This document shows, piece after piece, positions 41,945 through 49,661 of a DNA stretch of 51,380 bases. Numbering within the stretch: the first letter of the stretch is position 1; every line of letters starts with the position of its first letter. Under the pieces are notes generated by a model, which was not told the origin of the DNA, searched no databases, and was given only the letters and a program-made list of their open reading frames with translations. Source of the stretch: Janthinobacterium sp. UMAB-56 (lineage in GTDB: Bacteria; Pseudomonadota; Gammaproteobacteria; Burkholderiales; Burkholderiaceae_D); the NCBI RefSeq assembly GCF_900095265.1, contig NZ_LT607661.1, positions 140,091-191,470 of the forward strand, given 5' to 3'. The position numbers and the translations under genes were made by a program.

Positions 41945-43625
41945 ATTCGTCCTCTCCCACCAGGTTGCCGACCGTGATCGGCGTTGCATAGACATGTTCC
42001 TTGAACGGCGCCAGGCCCAGGCGCTGGGCCGTGTCGACGAAGCGCTCGCCTTCATGGCGGTCGCGCACGTAGACGTGCAGCAGGCGGCCGATGACTTCAG
42101 GCATCTGCAGGGACGAGAACGATGGTCCGATGATCTTGCCGATGGCGGCATTGTTGCCCTGCGCGCCGCCTATCGACACTTGATACCATTCGCTGCCATC
42201 CTTGTCGACGCCGAGGATGCCGATGCTGCCCACGTGATGGTGGCCGCAGGCATTGATGCAGCCGGAAATATTCAGTTCGATCTCGCCGATGTCGTGCTGG
42301 AAATCGATGCTGTCGAAGCGTTCGGCAATGGCGGCCGCGATCGGCAGCGACTTGGCGTTCGCCAGCGAGCAGAAATCGCCGCCAGGGCAGCAGATCATGT
42401 CGGTCAGCAAACCGATGTTCGGCGTGGCCAGGCCGTGCGCCTTGGCTTCCTGCCACAGCTTGAACAGTTTCGATTGCTCGACGTCGGCCAGCACCAGGTT
42501 TTGCTCATGCGTCACGCGCAGTTCGCCAAAGCTGTAGCGGTCGGCCAGGTCGGCCACGAAATCGATTTGCTCGGCCGTCGCGTCGCCCGGCGGCACGCCC
42601 GTTTTCTTCAGCGACAGCACCACGGCCACGTAGCCGGGGCGCTGGTGCGGCTTGACATTGCGCGCCAGCCAATTTACATAGGCCTTGTTGTCCGCGTGTT
42701 CCGCCTGGTAGTCGAGTTCCGGCAGGGCAAGGTAGGCAGGTGGATTGAAAAAGTCTGCTACGCGCTGCATTTCCTCTGCCGTCAAGGTTTCAGGCCCATC
42801 CTTCAAATCGACCCACTCTGCTTCCACCTGGCGCGTGAATTCTTCCACGCCGATGGCTTTCAACAGAATCTTGATGCGCGCCTTGTATTTGTTGTCGCGG
42901 CGGCCGTGCAAGTTGTACACGCGCATGATGGCCTGGATGTACGTCAGCAAGTGCTGCCATGGTAAAAAGTCGCGCACGACGCTGCCCAGAATCGGCGTGC
43001 GGCCCATGCCGCCGCCAGCCATCACCTTGAAGCCCACTTCGCCAGCCGCGTTGCGCACGGCCGTCAAGCCGATATCGTGCACGGCGATGGCGGCGCGGTC
43101 TTCCTCGGCGCCATTGATGGCGACCTTGAATTTACGCGGCAGGGCGATGAATTCCGGGTGGAAGGTGCTCCACTGGCGCAACACTTCCGCGTACGGGCGC
43201 GGATCGATGATTTCATCGGCGGCGACGCCGGCGTAGGGGTCTGATGTTGTATTACGGATACAGTTGCCGGAAGTCTGGATCGCGTGCATTTCCACGGAAG
43301 CCAGGTCGGTCAGGATATCGGGAGTCTGTTCCAGTTCGATCCAGTTGAACTGGATATTCTGGCGCGTGGTGAAGTGGCCATAGCCGCGGTCATACTTGCG
43401 CGCGATGTGCGCGAACATGCGCATCTGCTTGGCCGACAGCAAGCCGTACGGCACGGCGATGCGCAGCATGTAGGCGTGGCGTTGCATGTACAGGCCGTTC
43501 TGCAGGCGCAGCGGAATGAACTCTTCCTCTGTCAGTTCATTGGCGATACGGCGCGCAACCTGGTCTCGGTACTGGGCGATACGTTCTTTGATGATGAGGT
43601 GGTCGTACTGATCGTAATGGTACAT
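41937..43625 (-). CDS. cysI: Sulfite reductase hemoprotein (CysI-type nitrite/sulfite reductase)
   Basis: The enzyme reduces sulfite to sulfide with six electrons through a coupled siroheme and 4Fe-4S centre. The 562-residue protein has the twofold ferrodoxin-like/siroheme fold. Arg-rich substrate segments include FTTRQNIQFNW and SGNCIRNTTSDPYAG. The cluster ligands appear as CCPGGDFC and SGCINACG, four cysteines in the expected spacing. No CysJ flavoprotein is encoded here, so a ferredoxin or separate reductase must supply electrons. It is the first gene of the operon cysI-DUF934-cysH-cysD-cysN-cobA. A repeated TGTCACT (43690-43696 and 43702-43708) lies in its upstream gap. Confidence 0.94.
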   Translation of the reverse strand: MYHYDQYDHLIIKERIAQYRDQVARRIANELTEEEFIPLRLQNGLYMQRHAYMLRIAVPYGLLSAKQMRMFAHIARKYDRGYGHFTTRQNIQFNWIELEQTPDILTDLASVEMHAIQTSGNCIRNTTSDPYAGVAADEIIDPRPYAEVLRQWSTFHPEFIALPRKFKVAINGAEEDRAAIAVHDIGLTAVRNAAGEVGFKVMAGGGMGRTPILGSVVRDFLPWQHLLTYIQAIMRVYNLHGRRDNKYKARIKILLKAIGVEEFTRQVEAEWVDLKDGPETLTAEEMQRVADFFNPPAYLALPELDYQAEHADNKAYVNWLARNVKPHQRPGYVAVVLSLKKTGVPPGDATAEQIDFVADLADRYSFGELRVTHEQNLVLADVEQSKLFKLWQEAKAHGLATPNIGLLTDMICCPGGDFCSLANAKSLPIAAAIAERFDSIDFQHDIGEIELNISGCINACGHHHVGSIGILGVDKDGSEWYQVSIGGAQGNNAAIGKIIGPSFSSLQMPEVIGRLLHVYVRDRHEGERFVDTAQRLGLAPFKEHVYATPITVGNLVGEDEYV

Positions 43626-43706
43626 ATCAATTCCTAAAAAAGCCGGGGTGCTGGAAGATTGCCTGGGATTATGTTCTTGATACTGCTCTTGTCACTTGTT
43701 CTGTCA

Positions 43707-44480
43707 CTAATAGATTAGCTTCACTGCCACGCCGGTCAAGGTCAGGGCCAGCAGCACGCGTAGAAATTTTTCCGGCACGGAGCGGGCGACCCAGGAACCG
43801 AGCGTGATGCCCGGCAGGGAGCCGACCAGCAGCGAGGCCAGCAATTCCCAGTGGATGGAACCGAGCCACCAGTGGCCCAGGGCGGCGATGGCAGTCAGGG
43901 GCACGGCGTAGGCGATATCGGTGCCCGCCACTTCTGCCGAGCTCATGCGTGGATACAGCATCACCAGCAGGGTCGCGCCGATGGCGCCGGCGCCGATCGA
44001 CGATACCGTCACCAGCACGCCCAGCACGGCGCCGGCGATGATGGTCGCGGCAGTAAGCTGCTTGCCTTGCAATTGTTTCTCGGGGTGCGCGTTGATCCAG
44101 GCCAGCATGCGGCCCTTGAAGATGAGTGCCACGACGGTCAGCAGCACGGAGGCGGCGATCGAGTAACGGATGATCTGGCCGATTTCCGGTGACAGGGTGC
44201 CGAACGATTTCAGCGCCAGGGTAGCGATGACGGCGGCGGGCAGGGCGCCCATGCACAGGCGCTTGACGATATCCCAGCGGACGGTGCCACGCAGGCGGTG
44301 CGTCAGGGTGCCGGCGCTCTTGGTGATCGAGGCGAACGCCAGGTCTGTGCCCACCGCCACGGAAGGCGGTACGCCAAACAGCAGGGTCAACAGCGGCGTC
44401 ATCAGCGAGCCGCCGCCCACGCCGGTCATTCCTACGAGTAATCCTACGGCAAATCCTGAGACTATATAAGACAAAGTCAT
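43707..44480 (-). CDS. TauE/SafE (TSUP) family permease
   Basis: This 257-residue polytopic protein has about eight hydrophobic helices and the TSUP family repeats GMTGVGGGSLMTPLL and SSIGAGAIGATLL. The family includes exporters of sulfite and sulfoacetate and importers of sulfur compounds. Its position directly upstream of cysI and opposite a CysB-type regulator suggests transport of sulfate, sulfite or thiosulfate under sulfur control. The direction of transport cannot be read from the sequence. The 81-base gap to cysI may hold a separate promoter, or the genes may form one transcript. Confidence 0.9.
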   Translation of the reverse strand: MTLSYIVSGFAVGLLVGMTGVGGGSLMTPLLTLLFGVPPSVAVGTDLAFASITKSAGTLTHRLRGTVRWDIVKRLCMGALPAAVIATLALKSFGTLSPEIGQIIRYSIAASVLLTVVALIFKGRMLAWINAHPEKQLQGKQLTAATIIAGAVLGVLVTVSSIGAGAIGATLLVMLYPRMSSAEVAGTDIAYAVPLTAIAALGHWWLGSIHWELLASLLVGSLPGITLGSWVARSVPEKFLRVLLALTLTGVAVKLIY

Positions 44481-44554
44481 GCTTGCACCCCCAAAGTACT
44501 CGCAATAGTAATAAACTTAGTGTTTATTCCAAACTACTAAGTACGCATTTGCTT

Positions 44555-44575
44555 ATATGCGATATGCGTATATGC
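44555..44575. promoter_or_regulatory. Triple ATATGC repeat between the TSUP and cysB genes
   Basis: ATATGC occurs at 44555-44560, 44562-44567 and 44570-44575, within the AT-rich 160-bp divergent promoter region. It is a candidate regulator site for one or both genes, perhaps for the LysR-type protein itself. Confidence 0.45.
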
Positions 44576-44640
44576 ATGAATGCAAAATCATGGGTAGGGC
44601 GGAAACTCGGCAAATTATGGCAATCTAGGGCAAACCAGCA

Positions 44641-45582
44641 ATGAATCTTCATCAACTGCGCTTCGTGCGCGAAGCGGTCCGGCAGAACTATAACCTGACG
44701 GACGCCGCCAAGGCCTTGTTTACGTCGCAACCGGGCGTATCGAAGGCCATCATCGAGTTGGAGGAAGAGCTGGGCGTGGATATTTTTACACGCCACGGCA
44801 AGCGCATCCGCGGCTTGACGGAGCCGGGTCGTTTGGTGCTGGAATCGGTCGAGCTGATCATGCAGGAAATCGACAGCATGAAGCGCATCGGCAAGGAGTT
44901 CGCGGCGCAGGACAGCGGCAGCTTTACCATTGCCACCACGCATACGCAGGCGCGCTACACCTTGCCCAAGGTCGTGCAAGCCTTCATGCTGAAGTTCCCG
45001 AAGGTGAGATTATCATTGCTGCAAGGAAATCCGCGCCAGATCGCAGAGATGGTGCAGCGCGACCAGGCCGATCTGGCCATCGCCACGGAATCGATCGCCG
45101 CCATCGATGGCTTGATCACCTTGCCATGTTATCAATGGGAGCACGTGGTGGTGGTGCCGGTCGACCATCCGCTGCTCAAGTCGAAGTCCGTGACCCTGGA
45201 AGAAATCGCCGCTTTCCCCCTGATTACCTATGACAGCGCGTTCGCCGGACGCAACAAGATCGACCATGCTTTCGTGCTGCGCGGCCTGAAGCCGGACATC
45301 TTGCTCGAAGCCATCGATGCGGACGTCATCAAGACTTATGTCGAGTTGGGCATGGGGATTGGTATCATAGCGGGTATGGCCTTCGATGCCGAGCGCGACA
45401 AAGGCTTGCGCGCCATCCCTGTCGGCCACCTGTTCGGCATGAATGTGTCGCGCGTGGCCGTCAAGCAAGGCGCGTATTTGCGCAGTTATATTTATACCTT
45501 TATCGAGTTGCTGACGCCAACCCTGAACCGCAAGCTCATCGAGCAGGCGATGAGTGGTGATAAAGAGCACTACGAACTCTAA
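44641..45582 (+). CDS. cysB: CysB-type LysR regulator
   Basis: This 313-residue regulator has an N-terminal winged HTH (MNLHQLRFVREAV, LTDAAKALFTSQPGVSKAIIELEEELG) and a substrate-binding domain from about residue 90. The domain has TTHTQARYTLP, a CysB signature for the acetylserine/sulfate pocket, and GMGIGIIAGMAF. CysB activates sulfate-assimilation genes when O-acetylserine accumulates. It is divergent from the TSUP permease and the cys operon, which it probably controls. The length and the opening motif match CysB and Cbl; the two cannot be told apart by eye. Confidence 0.93.
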   Translation: MNLHQLRFVREAVRQNYNLTDAAKALFTSQPGVSKAIIELEEELGVDIFTRHGKRIRGLTEPGRLVLESVELIMQEIDSMKRIGKEFAAQDSGSFTIATTHTQARYTLPKVVQAFMLKFPKVRLSLLQGNPRQIAEMVQRDQADLAIATESIAAIDGLITLPCYQWEHVVVVPVDHPLLKSKSVTLEEIAAFPLITYDSAFAGRNKIDHAFVLRGLKPDILLEAIDADVIKTYVELGMGIGIIAGMAFDAERDKGLRAIPVGHLFGMNVSRVAVKQGAYLRSYIYTFIELLTPTLNRKLIEQAMSGDKEHYEL

Positions 45583-45643
45583 CAATGCAGGAAGTCGGCC
45601 GGGCGAGTTGCCTGGCCAAGATTATTTAAGAAGAGAAGAAACA

Positions 45644-46294
45644 ATGATTACCGATCAGCTTGCCAAATATTACGCCACCATCGCGCAGCAGTACGAGCGC
45701 GTCTATGACAAGCCCGAACGCCAGGACGACCTGGAAGTGTTGCGCGACAAGGTCGCCGACGTGCTGGAAGGCCACACCGTGCTGGAGCTGGCCTGCGGCA
45801 CCGGCTACTGGACGGAAGTGGTCGCCGAGTCGGCCGAGTCCGTGCTGGCCACCGATCTCAACGATGAAATGCTGGCACTGGCCCAAGCGCGCGGCTTGCC
45901 TGACAACGTTACCTTCGCCAAGCTCGATGCCTTCAATTTGCCCGATGACTTGCTGGGCAAGTTCACGGCCGTGTTCGCCGGCTTCTGGTGGTCGCACGTC
46001 AAGCGCGAAGACCAGGACAAATACCTGAAGCAATTGCGCAGCAAGCTGGGCAAGGACATCCTGCTGGTGCTGATCGACAATTCCTATGTCGACGGCAGTA
46101 GCACGGTGATCGCGCGCACCGACCTGGAAGGCAATACGCACCAGTTCCGCACGACGGAGGGGGGCGAGCGCTATGAGGTGCTGAAGAATTTCCCGTCGGA
46201 TAGCCACCTGCGCAAGAAGTTTGCCCACTCGGCCCGCGAAATCCGCATGAAGCGCCTGGAATACTACTGGCTGCTGAGCTGCCGCCTGAAATAA
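45644..46294 (+). CDS. Class I SAM-dependent methyltransferase
   Basis: The 216-residue protein has a Rossmann methyltransferase fold with motif I LELACGTGYWTEVVA, the acidic ATDLNDEMLALA (motif II) and KLDAFNLPD (motif III). There is no specific substrate domain. The FWWSHVKREDQDKYL and SREIRMKRLEYYWLLSCRLK segments would form the acceptor side. ATG 45644 follows AAGAGAAG. An in-frame start at 45554 lies inside cysB and is rejected. It lies 61 bases after cysB and may share its transcript. A terminator follows at 46313-46338. The acceptor is unknown. Confidence 0.88.
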   Translation: MITDQLAKYYATIAQQYERVYDKPERQDDLEVLRDKVADVLEGHTVLELACGTGYWTEVVAESAESVLATDLNDEMLALAQARGLPDNVTFAKLDAFNLPDDLLGKFTAVFAGFWWSHVKREDQDKYLKQLRSKLGKDILLVLIDNSYVDGSSTVIARTDLEGNTHQFRTTEGGERYEVLKNFPSDSHLRKKFAHSAREIRMKRLEYYWLLSCRLK

Positions 46295-46312
46295 GGCCGG
46301 CTCGGCAACATC

Positions 46313-46338
46313 AACCGCCCTCGGGCGGTTTTTTTTTG
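46313..46338 (+). terminator. Rho-independent terminator after the methyltransferase gene
   Basis: AACCGC and GCGGTT (extendable by CC/GG) form a GC-rich stem directly followed by a long T-run. It separates this unit from the porin gene. Confidence 0.88.
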
Positions 46339-46430
46339 CCTGTTGTTTTTATGTGACACGGTGTTGTGCCAAAAAGCAACATCTTGTCGATGTCATATTG
46401 TTGAAGTATTTGGCGGGCATGATTCGGTTC

Positions 46431-46458
46431 AGCAGCTAAGCAGCTCAGCAGCAGCTCA
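46431..46458 (+). repeat. Short AGCAGCT repeats in the porin leader
   Basis: AGCAGCT recurs three times within 28 bases (spacers A and CAGC-type), 30 bases upstream of the porin start. They could fold or bind a small RNA, but no partner is visible. Confidence 0.4.
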
Positions 46459-46488
46459 ACTTGTCCAACCTAATGTAGAGAATATCAA

Positions 46489-47436
46489 GTGAAAAAAATT
46501 ACTCTGGCAGCATTGATCATCGGCACCTTCGCGGCAGCTACGGCGCAAGCGCAATCGAACGTCACCGTGTATGGTCTGGTTGACCTTGGTATTGCCAAGA
46601 CCACGGGCCAGCCGACCGTGGAACGCGAAAACAATGCGTCGCGCCTCGGTTTCAAGGGCACGGAAGATCTGGGTGGCGGCCTGTCCGCGATTTTCAACCT
46701 GGAAAGTGAATTCCTGGCCGACACCGGCGCGCAAAAAGGCGTGTTGTTCGACCGTCAAGCTTATGTGGGCTTGAAAGGCGCTTTCGGTACCGCCATCCTG
46801 GGCCGCACCAAGAATCTGGTCGATAGCACCATCGCCCGCGTCGACCCATTCAACACCTACGGCGTAGTCGGCAAGAACAATGAAGCCCTGCTGCGCTCGG
46901 GCGTCGGCACGTCGCGCGTCAACAATGCCGTGACCTACAACAGCCCAAGCTTTGAAGGTTTCGTGGGCAGCCTGCAATACGTGTTGAGCGAAGTCAACAG
47001 CGCCGATGCTGGCGTGATCGGTCTGGCAACGTACGACAATGGCCCGATCAGCTTGCACGCCGGCTACGAAAAGGCCGTGCAAGCAACGGCAACGGCAGCC
47101 AAGGCTGACCTGTGGTCCATCGGTGGCGGCTATAAATTCGGCCCAGCCAAGATCACGGCCGCCTATTCGAAAGGCGACACCAAGGTTGCCACGAGCGGCG
47201 AATACAAGTCCTACCTGATCGGTCTGAACTACTCGGTTGGCGGCGGCGATGCCAAAGTGTCGTATGGCAAGCAAGAGCAAAGCAACAACAAGGTCAAAGA
47301 TAAGGACACGATCAAGGAATTTGGCTTTGGCTATGACTACCACCTGTCGAAACGCACCGACGTGTACGCTTACGCAGGCCGCGAGCGCGTCAAGTCGCTG
47401 ACCTCGTACCAGGTCGGTATCGCACACAAATTCTAA
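46489..47436 (+). CDS. Gram-negative general porin
   Basis: This outer-membrane porin has 315 residues. It has a signal peptide (MKKITLAALIIGTFAAATAQA|QSNVTVYG) and then the betaproteobacterial porin pattern: SNVTVYGLVDLGI, RLGFKGTEDLGGGLSAIFNLE, the GRTKNLVDSTI loop and a final strand ending in YQVGIAHKF with the terminal Phe needed for insertion. Such porins form trimers that let small solutes enter. The start codon is GTG at 46489, with only a weak AGAG ribosome site. The leader contains a run of CAGCAGCT repeats (46431-46458). Confidence 0.95.
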   Translation: MKKITLAALIIGTFAAATAQAQSNVTVYGLVDLGIAKTTGQPTVERENNASRLGFKGTEDLGGGLSAIFNLESEFLADTGAQKGVLFDRQAYVGLKGAFGTAILGRTKNLVDSTIARVDPFNTYGVVGKNNEALLRSGVGTSRVNNAVTYNSPSFEGFVGSLQYVLSEVNSADAGVIGLATYDNGPISLHAGYEKAVQATATAAKADLWSIGGGYKFGPAKITAAYSKGDTKVATSGEYKSYLIGLNYSVGGGDAKVSYGKQEQSNNKVKDKDTIKEFGFGYDYHLSKRTDVYAYAGRERVKSLTSYQVGIAHKF

Positions 47437-47463
47437 GCATCGGTTGATGTGACGGATGACAAG

Positions 47464-47485
47464 GGCGCCTGCGGGCGCCTTTTTC
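47464..47485. terminator. Terminator between the porin and the PAS kinase
   Basis: GGCGCC, loop TGCG, GGCGCC and a T-run follow the porin stop. Its T-run reaches the stop codon of the convergent kinase gene. Confidence 0.8.
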
Positions 47486-48675
47486 TATGACATCGGCGCT
47501 GCTGCCGCCTCTGCATGCATGGGCAGCGAGATGTCGATGCGGGTGCCGCCCAGTTCATTGTCGGCGCCAATATGGATGCTGCCCTTCAAGCCCCACACCC
47601 GTTCGCGCATGCCCAGCAGTCCCAGTGCAGCGGCTTTTTCCAGCTCGTGTTCGGCAATGCCGCGGCCATCATCCTGGATGGTGATCGCAAGCGAGGAATC
47701 GATGCGATGCAGGGCGATGGTGATGTTGTTCGCTTCGGCATGGCGCGCGATATTCGTCAGCGCCTCTTGCACGATGCGGTAGATGGCCGTGCTGCGCGCG
47801 TCGTCGAGCACGAGGTCGGTCTCGTCGGCCAGCAAGTCAAAATGCACGGGGCGGCGCAGCAGGAAGTCGTGGCGCAGTTTTTGTAGTGAAAAATACAATC
47901 CCCCTTCATCGAGCGCGCGCGGACGCAGGTTGCTGGCGATGCGCCGCAGCGAGGTGATGGCCGTTACGAGCAAGCCGTCCATGCTATGCAGCAACGCTTG
48001 CAGGGGCAAGGTAGTATCCATGTGCTGGCGCGCAAGCGTCAGGTCGCCCCGCAAGGTGGCTAGCAACTGCCCCAGGTCATCATGCAGTTCGCGCGCGATA
48101 TGCTTGCGCTCTTCTTCGCGGATGGTTTGCAGCGCGCTCGATAATTCACGCAGTTGTGAAAAGGAGCGCGCCAACTGCTCATGCATCTGCTGGCGCGCAC
48201 TGATGTCGCGCACGATGATGGTAAATACGCTATGGCCGTCCTCCTGTATTCTCGAGAGCGAGCCTTCGAGAGGAAACATGGCGCCATCGCTGCGCCGCCC
48301 GGTCAGGGTGTAATCGGTGGCGCGCCGACCCGTCAGGCGCACCTTCTGGTTGATGTCGCCAAACGGTGGATCGCCATCGTGCTTGCCCGGGCCGTCCAGG
48401 GTACGCAAGTCGCGCAGGATGTATTGGCCCAGGCACATGCCGCGCATGCTGGCCGGCGTGCCATCGAACAATCTGGCTGCCGCCGCGTTCGCATGCAGGA
48501 TGATTTGCCCGCTGTCGATGCTGATGATGGCTTCGCTGGCGCTGTCGATGATGGCTTGGCCACGCGCCTGCCGTTGCCGGCGGGCTTTCAGTGGCGGAAA
48601 CAAGCACAGCAACAGCGTCGCCGCCATGCCCAGTGGCAGGATGCGCAGCAGCGTGGAACTGCCTCGGTCAGGCAT
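47485..48675 (-). CDS. PAS-containing NarX-type sensor histidine kinase
   Basis: The 396-residue kinase has one N-terminal membrane segment (about 9-26). A PAS domain follows (about 40-160; AIIDSASEAIISIDSGQIILHANAAA). Next come a HisKA_3 dimerisation domain, with HIARELHDDLGQLLATLRGD holding the phospho-acceptor His, and an HATPase domain, with GRGIAEHE and LGLLGMRERV. This is the NarX/DegS class, which normally pairs with a LuxR-type regulator; none is adjacent. ATG 48675 follows AGGAGA; the frame extends upstream without support. The upstream neighbours are a LytTR regulator and LytS-type kinase, and a 159-base gap separates it from them. Confidence 0.92.
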   Translation of the reverse strand: MPDRGSSTLLRILPLGMAATLLLCLFPPLKARRQRQARGQAIIDSASEAIISIDSGQIILHANAAAARLFDGTPASMRGMCLGQYILRDLRTLDGPGKHDGDPPFGDINQKVRLTGRRATDYTLTGRRSDGAMFPLEGSLSRIQEDGHSVFTIIVRDISARQQMHEQLARSFSQLRELSSALQTIREEERKHIARELHDDLGQLLATLRGDLTLARQHMDTTLPLQALLHSMDGLLVTAITSLRRIASNLRPRALDEGGLYFSLQKLRHDFLLRRPVHFDLLADETDLVLDDARSTAIYRIVQEALTNIARHAEANNITIALHRIDSSLAITIQDDGRGIAEHELEKAAALGLLGMRERVWGLKGSIHIGADNELGGTRIDISLPMHAEAAAAPMS

Positions 48676-48834
48676 GGGGTTCTCCTTGCGAACGTAACGA
48701 AGGCAGGGCAGAAATGGCGAACGGGATGTCATGCAGCCTATGCCTGTTGGCGCGGCGCGGCTTGATGTGGCGCAGGAAGTGAAAAGAAGAGAGTCATGCG
48801 CCGCGCCGGCCTGGGCCGGGCGGCGGCGAGACAC

Positions 48835-49593
48835 TTACATTTGCTTGAACAGGTGCAGGAAGCTGCGGCTCACTTCGAGCTTGTCGGACTTGCCTTTGAT
48901 GAGCACCAGATGGCGGCCGCGGATATCGCGCGTCACGCCTTCGATGGCATTCACGTTGACCAGGGTGGCGCGGTGGATTTGCCAGAACAACGAAGGGTCC
49001 AGCTCTTCGGCCAAGTCGCGCACAGGCTTGCGGATCAGCGCCTCATACTTGGCGGTCTGCACGCAGGTGTATTTCTCGTCAGAACGGAAGAACAGAATTT
49101 CTTCCACGGGGATCATGCGCAAATCCTGGCCGATGCTGGCCTGTATCCATTGCAGGTAGGTGGGCTTGGCCGTGATTTTTTCTGCCAGCTGCGACAGCAT
49201 GGCCGTGACGCTGCTGTTGACGTCCAGGGCCGGCTTGTTCAAGTGCGTTTTCAAGCGCTCTACCGTGACCAGCAAGCGCTCATGCTCGGGTGGTTTGAGC
49301 ACATAGTCGACGGCGCCCCGCTCGAAGGCTTCGACGGCATGCGTGTCATAGGCCGTGACGAAGACGATATGCGTCTTGCCGCCTATCACTTGCGCCGCTT
49401 CCATGCCTGTCTTGCCCGGCATGCGGATATCGAGGAAGGCAAAGTCAGGTTTGAGTTGTTCCACCAGTTCGATCGCTTCGTCGCCATTCTTGGCTTCGCC
49501 GATGATTTCCAGTTCAGGCCAGGCCTGGCCCAGGCGCAAGCGCAGCTGGTCGCGCATCAGTCTTTCGTCGTCGGCAATAATAGCGGTAGGCAT
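48835..49593 (-). CDS. LytTR-family response regulator (AlgR/LytR type)
   Basis: The 252-residue regulator starts MPTAIIADDERLM with the acidic pair. It has the phospho-acceptor Asp in FAFLDIRMPGKTG and Lys in LKPPEH. A coiled linker leads to a LytTR DNA-binding domain (about 150-250, with FWQIHRATLVNVNAI). ATG 49593 is the family start; a TTG three codons upstream is unlikely. It lies 68 bases after the LytS-type kinase gene, its probable partner, on the same strand. Its targets are not visible. The separate PAS kinase downstream could add a second input, but nothing in the sequence proves that. Confidence 0.92.
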   Translation of the reverse strand: MPTAIIADDERLMRDQLRLRLGQAWPELEIIGEAKNGDEAIELVEQLKPDFAFLDIRMPGKTGMEAAQVIGGKTHIVFVTAYDTHAVEAFERGAVDYVLKPPEHERLLVTVERLKTHLNKPALDVNSSVTAMLSQLAEKITAKPTYLQWIQASIGQDLRMIPVEEILFFRSDEKYTCVQTAKYEALIRKPVRDLAEELDPSLFWQIHRATLVNVNAIEGVTRDIRGRHLVLIKGKSDKLEVSRSFLHLFKQM

Positions 49594-49661
49594 AGGTCTC
49601 AAGTGTGAACAGGCGAAGATTGATTATTCAATGATTTAGCGTTTTTATCAACTACTCTGTC

